This document shows positions 58,184 through 64,000 of a DNA stretch of 64,000 nt, piece after piece; the stretch's first letter is position 1; each line of letters starts with the position of its first letter. A program made the position numbers and the translations under genes. The notes beneath the pieces are model-generated. The model saw only the letters and a list, made by a program, of their open reading frames with translations. It made no database searches and had not been told where the DNA came from. The DNA is from WHSW01 sp963777775 (GTDB lineage Bacteria > Actinomycetota > Thermoleophilia > Solirubrobacterales > 70-9). The stretch is taken from positions 558,001 through 622,000 of the forward strand of contig CAVZRL010000005.1 of NCBI GenBank assembly GCA_963777775.1. Reading direction: 5' to 3'.

Positions 58184-59566
58184 ATGGAGGAGGAGCCGAG
58201 AACGCCCGCGCGCAGGATCGAGAGCGAGATCGCGGTCGTCGGTGCCGGGATTGCCGGGCTCACCGCGGCCACGGCGCTCGCCCGCGAGGGCGCCGACGTG
58301 GTCGTGCTCGAGGCCCGCGACCGGGTCGGCGGACGGACCTGGAACACCGAGATCGGGGGCGAGGCGAATGAGCTCGGAGGCCAGTGGGTGGCGCCCTATC
58401 AGTCCGCGATCCACGCCCTGCTCGACGAGCTCGGGATCGAGCTGTTCGCGAGCTGGCGCGAGGGTGAGCACGTCTACGTCGACCCCGCCGGCGCGACCCA
58501 CCGCTACCAGGGCCACGACGCGCCGCTCGGGAGCGGATCCGAGAAGGCCTTCGCGGAGGCCGACGCGAAGCTCGACGCGCTCGCCAAGCAACTCGATCCC
58601 GAGGCACCCTGGGACCACCCCGACGCGGAGCGGCTCGACGCGATCACCTTCGAGGCTTGGCTTCAGGCCGAGGTCGCCGACGAGATGGCGCGGGACCTGC
58701 TCCGTTCCTGGCTCGCCGGCGGCTTTCTCGCCAAGCCCGCCCACAGCTTCTCGCTTCTCCAGGGGCTATGGATGATCGCCGGCGCCGGCGGGACCTACGA
58801 GCTCTTCGAGCCCGACCAGTGCCTCGCCTACCGGGTCGTCGGCGGCTCGCAGCTGATCGCGATCCGGCTCGCCGAGCGACTCGGCGACCGGGTCCTGCTC
58901 GACGCCCCCGCTCGCGAGATCCGCTGGTCGGATGACCGGGTCGAGGTCGACGCCGGGTCGGCCGAAGTCACCGCGCGCGCGGTGATCGTCGCCGTGCCGC
59001 CGAACATGACCAACGCGATCCGCTTCTCCCCCGCGCTGCCGGGCTGGCGGATGCGGCTCGGCCAGTCGCTCTCGCAGGGCAGCATCAACAAGGTCCTCGC
59101 CGTCTATGAGAGCCCGTTCTGGCGCGACGAGGGCCTCTCGGGCCAGGGCTTTGCGCCCTACGAGCTGGTCCGCGAGCTCTACGACAACTCGCCACCCTCG
59201 GCGTCGGCGGGCGTCCTCTGCACCTTCCTCGCCGGCGAGAACGCTGAGCGCGCCGGGCGGCTGAGCGCCGCCGAGCGCCGCGACGTGGTGCTCGCCGGGA
59301 TGGCCAAGTACGTCGGCCCGCGGGCGCTCGAGCCGGTCGATTTCATCGAAACCGACTGGTCGGCGCAGGAGTGGACGCGCGGCGCCTACGGAACCAGCTA
59401 CGGGCCGGGCGGGCTGACCCGCTTCGGCGCCGACCTGCGGCGCTCGATCGGGCCGATCCACTGGGCCTGCACCGACATCGCGGGGGTCGGGCACATCCAC
59501 ATGGAGGGCGCGGCCCGGTCGGGCGAGCGGGCGGCGCAGGAGTGCCGGGCCGCGGTCGCGGCGTAG
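58184..59566 (+). CDS. Flavin amine oxidase (monoamine/putrescine-oxidase type)
   Basis: The 460-residue flavoprotein has AVVGAGIAGLTAATALA, VVVLEARDRVGGRTWN, and the C-terminal FAD-closing HMEGAARSGERAAQE. The middle GSINKVLAVYE contains the Lys that bridges the flavin water in this family. It should oxidise a primary amine to an aldehyde with release of H2O2 and ammonia. GGAGGAG overlaps the region just around the start, and the first ten residues are probably disordered. It fits the amine and polyamine theme of the window. Confidence 0.88.
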   Translation: MEEEPRTPARRIESEIAVVGAGIAGLTAATALAREGADVVVLEARDRVGGRTWNTEIGGEANELGGQWVAPYQSAIHALLDELGIELFASWREGEHVYVDPAGATHRYQGHDAPLGSGSEKAFAEADAKLDALAKQLDPEAPWDHPDAERLDAITFEAWLQAEVADEMARDLLRSWLAGGFLAKPAHSFSLLQGLWMIAGAGGTYELFEPDQCLAYRVVGGSQLIAIRLAERLGDRVLLDAPAREIRWSDDRVEVDAGSAEVTARAVIVAVPPNMTNAIRFSPALPGWRMRLGQSLSQGSINKVLAVYESPFWRDEGLSGQGFAPYELVRELYDNSPPSASAGVLCTFLAGENAERAGRLSAAERRDVVLAGMAKYVGPRALEPVDFIETDWSAQEWTRGAYGTSYGPGGLTRFGADLRRSIGPIHWACTDIAGVGHIHMEGAARSGERAAQECRAAVAA

Positions 59567-59569
59567 CGC

Positions 59570-60919
59570 TCAGCTCGTCGTTCGCGACGCGCGCGGCTCG
59601 GCGACAACGTACGGACGGCCGACGTAGAAGCCCTGGACCTGGTCGACGCCGAGGCCCTTGACGATCGCGATCGTGTCGGCGTCCTCGACCCCCTCGGCGA
59701 CGGTCTCGATATCGAGCGCGTGCGAGATGTCGACCATCGCCTGCACCAGCCGCTGGTCGAAGGCGTTCCAGCGCACGTCGCGGATGAACTCCATGTCGAT
59801 CTTGACGTAGTCGATCGGCAGGTGCTTGAGGTAGGAGAAGGAGCTGAAGCCGGCGCCGAAGTCGTCGAGTCCGAGGCTGAAGCCGAGCGCGGTCAGCGAG
59901 CGGGCGAAGGCCTCCGCCTCCTCCATGCGCGCGACCGCCGCCGTCTCGGTGATCTCGAAGCTGAGCCAGCTCGGGTCGAACCCGGAGTCGATCGCCGCCC
60001 GGACGTCGTCGAGGAAGTGGGTGCTCGCCAGCGAGTGGCCGGAGAGGTTCATCGCCATCGGCCGCCCGTGCTCGGCCAGGGCGAGCGCCTTGCCGAGCAC
60101 GAGCCGATCGATCTCCTCGATCAGCCCGAACCGCTCGGCCGTCGGCAGGAACGAGGCCGGAGGGATCACGTCGCCCTCGTTGTCGAGCATCCTGACCAGC
60201 AGCTCGTCGCGGACGATGCCGCCCTGCTTGAGGTCGACGATCGGCTGCGCGTAGACGACCAGCCGATCGTCGTCGATCGCCTCCCGGATCCGTGCGACCC
60301 AGGTCAGGCTCTGGCCCCGCTGGCCGGCGTAGACGATCGCCTGGCCGCGGCCGGTCTCCTTGGCCTCGAACAGGGCGATGTCCGCCGCGATCAGCAGCTC
60401 GCTTCCGTCGAGGTCGCCCGCGGTCTCGTCGAAGGTCGCAATCCCCACGCTGACCCCGGTCGCGGTCTTAGTCGTCGCCTTGATCGCCTCGATCAGCCGG
60501 TTGGCGACCGCGACCGCGTCATCGCGCGAGGCACGCCGCAACAGCAGCGCGAACTCGTCGCCTCCGATCCTGGCCAGGAAGTCCTCGTCGCGTGCCTCGT
60601 GGTGAAGCCGAGCGCCGATCTCCCGCAGCAGCTGGTCGCCGGCCTGATGGCCGAGCGAGTCGTTGACGAAGCGAAAGGCGTCGACGTCGATCAGCAGTAG
60701 CGCGCTCGGCTCGAGCGGACGGGGCGGGACCTGCCTCAGGTGCGTGGCGAGCTCCTGGTCGAAGCGGCGCCGGTTGTAGAGCCCGGTCAGGGTGTCACGG
60801 TCGGCCTGCTGCCGAAGCTGCTCCTCGAACCCCCGCGACGCGCCCCGGTCCTCGGCCGCGCTCGGCCGTACGCCAATCCGTCCATCCCGCAACCCACCGT
60901 TGTCCCACTCGGTCTCCAC
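59570..60919 (-). CDS. GGDEF-EAL cyclic di-GMP signalling protein
   Basis: The roughly 449-residue protein has an intact GGDEF site (RIGGDEFALLL, after LLIDVDAFRFVNDSLG) and an EAL phosphodiesterase domain. There the usual E-A-L is replaced by ELL in VRDELLVRML. The other EAL residues (MNLSGHSL, LSFEITE, LDDFGAGFSSF, VKIDMEFI, VAEGVED) are kept, so activity may remain. No membrane segment or PAS domain is clear. The GTG at 60919 is preferred; a GTG at 61033 gives a longer, unlikely N-terminus. Confidence 0.83.
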   Translation of the reverse strand: METEWDNGGLRDGRIGVRPSAAEDRGASRGFEEQLRQQADRDTLTGLYNRRRFDQELATHLRQVPPRPLEPSALLLIDVDAFRFVNDSLGHQAGDQLLREIGARLHHEARDEDFLARIGGDEFALLLRRASRDDAVAVANRLIEAIKATTKTATGVSVGIATFDETAGDLDGSELLIAADIALFEAKETGRGQAIVYAGQRGQSLTWVARIREAIDDDRLVVYAQPIVDLKQGGIVRDELLVRMLDNEGDVIPPASFLPTAERFGLIEEIDRLVLGKALALAEHGRPMAMNLSGHSLASTHFLDDVRAAIDSGFDPSWLSFEITETAAVARMEEAEAFARSLTALGFSLGLDDFGAGFSSFSYLKHLPIDYVKIDMEFIRDVRWNAFDQRLVQAMVDISHALDIETVAEGVEDADTIAIVKGLGVDQVQGFYVGRPYVVAEPRASRTTS

Positions 60920-61042
60920 GCTCTGGATATCGGCGCGAAGGCCGGCGGACCTGCACGCCGCCTGCCCCGGGGGCCCGGTCTGGACGAATGTTTGAGCTCG
61001 GCGCCAGGGACCGCGCGCGGCGGTCCCTGGCACCGCTCCGCC

Positions 61043-61552
61043 TCAGCCGGCCGCCCCCGCGTAACGCAGCGAGCCGGGCGTGGTCAGCAGCTCCCCGGTC
61101 TCGAGCAGCGTCTTGAGCCCGGAGAGGATCATCGGCCAGCCGCCGTAGAGCTCCGAGTTCGCCCCCTCGCGGAGCTGATCGTGGGTGACCGTGAGCAGGC
61201 ACGAGTCCTCGACCTGCTCGATCTCCCAGGTCACCCGCGACGCGCCCTCGTCCTTGACCTCGTCGCTCCAGAGCGCCGTGAAGCTCTGCACGAGCCGGCG
61301 CGGCGGGTCGACCTCGAGGTTCTCGCCCGCGGCGATGTCGATCACCCCCGGGACCGAGGACCGATAGCTCGAGCCGGGCGTCCATTCGGACCTGGTCTCG
61401 ACCCCGAAGCTGTACTTCGCCCTCTGGTCGGGATCGGTGATCGCCTCCCAGAGCCGCTCCGGCGTGGTCTTGATGTAGATCTCGAACACGGTCAGGGCTG
61501 CCGCCCCGTCGACGACCGCGTACCTGTCCATGCTCTGCTGTTCGCCTTCCAT
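61043..61552 (-). CDS. AHSA1/SRPBCC-family protein
   Basis: The 169-residue protein has a helix-grip fold: TVFEIYIKTTPERLWEAITDPDQRAKY, WTPGSSYR, and a C-terminal helix GGWPMILSGLKTLLETGE. Such proteins bind hydrophobic ligands, and many are paired with ArsR regulators, as here. The ATG shares one base with the ArsR stop at 61552, so they are co-translated. The ligand is unknown. Confidence 0.83.
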   Translation of the reverse strand: MEGEQQSMDRYAVVDGAAALTVFEIYIKTTPERLWEAITDPDQRAKYSFGVETRSEWTPGSSYRSSVPGVIDIAAGENLEVDPPRRLVQSFTALWSDEVKDEGASRVTWEIEQVEDSCLLTVTHDQLREGANSELYGGWPMILSGLKTLLETGELLTTPGSLRYAGAAG

Positions 61553-61860
61553 CACTCCTCCTCCAGTTGTCGCTTCAGCCCGCTGAGCGTCGCCGCCCAG
61601 GGCTCGGCGAATTTGCTCACCCACCGATCGTGGATGAGCCGGATCGGGACCGGGTTCAGGAAGTGGAGCTTCTCGCGGCCACGCTTGCGCGTCGCCACCA
61701 GCCCCGCCTCCTCCAGCACCCGCAGGTGCTTCATGACGCCGAAGCGCGTCATCGGCAGTCGCCGCTCGAGCGCGCTCAGCGTCTGCCCGTCGCGCTCGAA
61801 CAGCTCGTCGAGCAGGCTCCTGCGCGTCGGGTCGGCGAGTGCCTTGAACACCGCGTCCAT
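61552..61860 (-). CDS. ArsR-family transcriptional regulator
   Basis: The 102-residue winged-helix protein has FKALADPTRRSLLDELFERDGQ, recognition helix region MTRFGVMKHLRVLEEAGLV, and wing TRKRGREKLHFLNPVPI. No metal-binding cysteines are present. It matches the ArsR members that control adjacent AHSA1 genes. The ATG at 61860 lies just downstream of an A/T-rich TATACG sequence on the opposite strand that may hold its promoter. Confidence 0.87.
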   Translation of the reverse strand: MDAVFKALADPTRRSLLDELFERDGQTLSALERRLPMTRFGVMKHLRVLEEAGLVATRKRGREKLHFLNPVPIRLIHDRWVSKFAEPWAATLSGLKRQLEEE

Positions 61861-61903
61861 CGCCGCCGAGTATACGTGACCTTTTGGTCACATGTCGGCC
61901 GGT

Positions 61904-62080
61904 CTAGCTCGGCTCGGCCCGATCCTCGATCTCGTCGGCGTCGAGCACGGCCCAGCCGACCCGCTCGACGAGCTGCGCCGCGAAGTGGTCGGACTCGAGG
62001 TCTCGTGCGGTGATCCGCTCGCGAAGCAGCACCGGCTGCTCGTCCGGTCGGGCTGCGGCGGTGACGATGATCTCAGGCAT
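61904..62080 (-). CDS. 58-residue protein, unknown function
   Basis: A short gene with a strong GAGGAGA site 8 bases ahead of its ATG. The product begins MPEIIVTAAARPDEQPVLLR, continues with a basic-acidic stretch ERITARDLESDHFAAQLVERV, and ends WAVLDADEIEDRAEPS. The mix of strand and helix looks like a small soluble protein. It lies between the multicopper oxidase and the ArsR gene on the same strand. No family is recognised. Confidence 0.55.
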   Translation of the reverse strand: MPEIIVTAAARPDEQPVLLRERITARDLESDHFAAQLVERVGWAVLDADEIEDRAEPS

Positions 62081-62165
62081 CAGCTCTCCTCTGCGTCGGG
62101 TGCGTTCAGGCTCAGGAGGGTCGCCGGTGAACCTTCAGGGGCGGTAAGGAAGCGGCACGGGGCTC

Positions 62166-63779
62166 TCATTCCGTGACCTCGAAGCTGAACATCATCCCGC
62201 TCTCGTGGTGCTCGGCGATATGGCAATGGGCCATCCACAGCCCGACATTGCTCACGTCGAGCAGAATGTCGACCGTCTCGCCGGTCCGCACCAGCACGGT
62301 GTCCTTCCAGACCAGGTTGGGCTCGACCGTCCCGTCGCGACTCAGGACCAGGAAGCGCCCGGCCCCGTGGACGTGGAACGGGTGGTGCATCGGATGGTCG
62401 CCGGCCATTTCATTGAGCAGCCGGATCTTTACCTGCTCTCCAACTCGGAACCGCCAGTCGATCGCCGCGTTCTCGGCGCCCGACTCGCGGTCGACCAGCT
62501 TCCAGCGCATATTGGCCGGAGTGGTGATCCGGTTGACCTCGACCATGTCGTCCTCCCACTCGATTCCGTCGGCCGCTGCGTGGTCGTGCGTCGCCTGCTC
62601 GCCGGGGTGTTCGTGGTGCTCGTGGCCACCCCCGGCCTCGGCGACGACCTCGGCCGGCAGCAGCTTCATCCCGCAGTCCGGGCAATGGCCGGGACGCTCG
62701 CTGACGACCTCCGGGTGCATCGGGCAGGTGTAGCTCGCGGGTCCGTCCCCCTCCGGCGCACCGAGGTCCATCTCGGCGATGAAGGCGACGGTCTTGTCGG
62801 GCTCGGCGTCCAGGAACGGCAGGATCCGCTCCCGCTCGGCCGCCAGCTCCGCGTTCGTGCGCAGGGCTTCGAACTGGTTGGCGAATGAGGGCTCGGCTCG
62901 ATCCTCGCTGACGCTGACCGTTGCCAGCCGATAGACCCGGTCCGGGGTGCGGTGCTCGAGCGCCAGCTCGCCGGATCGGCCGAACAGCACGTCGACCACC
63001 ACCCGCTCAGATGGCGCCAGCACGATGTCGTCGACGAATGCCTCGCGCTCGACCCGCCCGCTGTCGCCGCCGACGAGCTTCATCCGCGCACCCGGCAGCG
63101 CGACCTTGAACACGCGGGTGTTGGCAGTGTTGGTCAGGTAGAGGCGGACGACCTCGCCGAGCCGGGCGTTCAGCGCCGGATCCGTCTCACCCCCGACCAG
63201 GAGCAGGTTCCCGAAGCGGCCCATCGCCGCATGGGTCGTCTCGGTGCGGCTGAACGACGCGACCTTGCCGCCCTCGACCAGGACATCGTCGAGCGTCAGC
63301 AGCAGCTCCCGGTTGGCCGGCGGCCAGTACTCAGGGTCGGCCGGCTCGACCAGGACGTTCCCGTAGAGGCCCATCTCCTGGCCGTAGTCCTCTCGGATGT
63401 GCGGGTGATACCAGTAGAGGCCCGGGTCGGGAAAGGCCACGCGGGCGGAGAACGTCTTCCCGACCGCGATCGGCTGCTGAGTCTCGTGCGTGCCGTCGTA
63501 GCGGTTCTCGAGACGCAGTCCGTGCCAGTGCACGGTCGCCTCCATGTCGCCGTGGTTCTCGATCTCGACCACGACCTCGGAGCCTTCGCCGACCTTGAGC
63601 GTCGGCCCGGGGATCGATCCGTTGTAGGCCAGCATTCGCACGGTGGCGCCTTCGAGCCGCTTCGCCACCGGCCCAATGCGCAGCTCGAAGCGATCTCCGT
63701 CGGCCAGCTCGACGAGCTCGGAGGCCCGCGCATGCGGCAGCCCGGTGAGGTCGGTCGGGAATTGATCTGTTGTGCTCAT
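62166..63779 (-). CDS. Multicopper oxidase with an inserted heavy-metal-binding domain
   Basis: The 537-residue oxidase has copper ligands in ATVHWHGLRLEN, LYWYHPHIRED, HHPFHVHGAGR and MAHCHIAEHHESGMM, the last with the type 1 Cys and Met. Between cupredoxin parts 2 and 3, at about 349-375, a heavy-metal-binding module is inserted (YTCPMHPEVVSERPGHCPDC), followed by a His-rich linker GGGHEHHEHPGEQATHDHAA. No signal peptide is visible, so it may act inside the cell or use another route. It likely oxidises Cu(I) or a similar metal ion; laccase-type activity is possible. Confidence 0.88.
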   Translation of the reverse strand: MSTTDQFPTDLTGLPHARASELVELADGDRFELRIGPVAKRLEGATVRMLAYNGSIPGPTLKVGEGSEVVVEIENHGDMEATVHWHGLRLENRYDGTHETQQPIAVGKTFSARVAFPDPGLYWYHPHIREDYGQEMGLYGNVLVEPADPEYWPPANRELLLTLDDVLVEGGKVASFSRTETTHAAMGRFGNLLLVGGETDPALNARLGEVVRLYLTNTANTRVFKVALPGARMKLVGGDSGRVEREAFVDDIVLAPSERVVVDVLFGRSGELALEHRTPDRVYRLATVSVSEDRAEPSFANQFEALRTNAELAAERERILPFLDAEPDKTVAFIAEMDLGAPEGDGPASYTCPMHPEVVSERPGHCPDCGMKLLPAEVVAEAGGGHEHHEHPGEQATHDHAAADGIEWEDDMVEVNRITTPANMRWKLVDRESGAENAAIDWRFRVGEQVKIRLLNEMAGDHPMHHPFHVHGAGRFLVLSRDGTVEPNLVWKDTVLVRTGETVDILLDVSNVGLWMAHCHIAEHHESGMMFSFEVTE

Positions 63780-63810
63780 CTCGTCTCCTCTCTCGATTTG
63801 GTGGCGCTGC

Positions 63811-64000
63811 TCAGGCCGGCGCCATCGCCGGGGCCTGTTCCGGAGCCGCCGGCCGGAAGGTGCGGATCGCCTCGGCGATGTGCTCGGCGTCGTCCTTGAC
63901 CCAGCCCAGCAACGCCGAGCCTCTCGTGTGCTGCCAGGTCAGCCCGAGGAAGTAGAGCCCGGGCGACTCAGTGACCCCGCGTCGGTGAACGGCGCGGCCA
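63811..64000 (-). CDS. C-terminus of a flavin-containing monooxygenase-like protein (cut by the window edge)
   Basis: Only the last 63 codons are present. They read RRGVTESPGLYFLGLTWQHTRG, then SALLGWVKDDAEHIAEAIR and a Pro/Ala tail. The 'GLYFLGL-W-H-S-LL' ending is typical of the FAD/NAD(P)-binding CzcO or trimethylamine-monooxygenase-like family. The gene continues beyond the window and ends 31 bases upstream of the multicopper oxidase on the same strand. Confidence 0.7.
   Translation of the reverse strand, partial: GRAVHRRGVTESPGLYFLGLTWQHTRGSALLGWVKDDAEHIAEAIRTFRPAAPEQAPAMAPA

Noticed and set aside
61892..62176. 94-codon plus-strand frame
   Set aside because: Antisense to the better-supported 58-codon gene with a strong ribosome site.
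1..64000. tRNA, rRNA, prophage or transposon
   Set aside because: No conserved RNA stems, integrase, transposase or terminal repeats were seen on either strand.

Overview
The window is about 70% G+C, with many GTG and TTG starts and genes joined by 1-8 nt overlaps. It looks like actinomycete chromosome. A SARP/BTAD regulator, an Rpf-type secreted protein, kdd/kce genes and an NAD-linked formate dehydrogenase point to Actinomycetota, and I would guess a soil Thermoleophilia/Solirubrobacterales-type lineage. That placement is inference. I see no rRNA, tRNA, insertion sequence, integrase or CRISPR array, and with the genes listed here no gap exceeds 300 bases.

Left part (1-16.5 kb): a truncated secreted protein and a SARP-AAA regulator whose 3' end is broken by several frame changes, then a small secreted protein. 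A nitrogen block on the minus strand follows. It holds a glxBCD/mgsABC-type split glutamate synthase, a GlnT/GMAS-type glutamine synthetase, a SoxB-like FAD oxidase, a class I amidotransferase, and an ammonium transporter with two overlapping small membrane genes. A GAF-GAF-PucR regulator is divergent from the transporter. Together these resemble the N-methylglutamate (methylamine) pathway or an alternative ammonium-assimilation route.

Middle part (16.5-46 kb): a sensor-like membrane protein with a CPA-type antiporter (one frameshift) and an amino-acid permease; then an acyl-CoA-dehydrogenase-fold enzyme overlapping a DUF1989-DUF1989-GcvT fusion, with a flavin reductase, Ogt, an SDR and a CaiD-like hydratase. 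After these comes a long minus-strand catabolic run: kdd, a hotdog protein, kce, TetR, an S66 peptidase, a complete family-5 peptide ABC importer, a P1 aminopeptidase, an M20 peptidase and an FAD oxidase. It reads as import and trimming of peptides followed by degradation of a lysine-derived diamino acid. An acetylpolyamine-deacetylase-like protein, an Rpf-like protein, a ureohydrolase and a NodI/NodJ-type ABC exporter complete the section.

Right part (46-64 kb): a PAS-GGDEF protein; a 2-oxoacid:ferredoxin oxidoreductase (gamma, alpha with a frameshift, beta) followed by a GltD-like/2[4Fe-4S] fusion; a four-gene NAD+-formate dehydrogenase operon with FdhD; a secreted PLC-like protein; an amine oxidase; a GGDEF-EAL protein; an ArsR/AHSA1 pair; a 58-residue gene; a multicopper oxidase carrying an inserted heavy-metal-binding domain; and the end of a flavin monooxygenase. 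Several modules handle C1 or amine substrates (Mgs/GlnT, SoxB-like, GcvT, formate dehydrogenase), so an amine-to-formate-to-CO2 route is possible but unproven.
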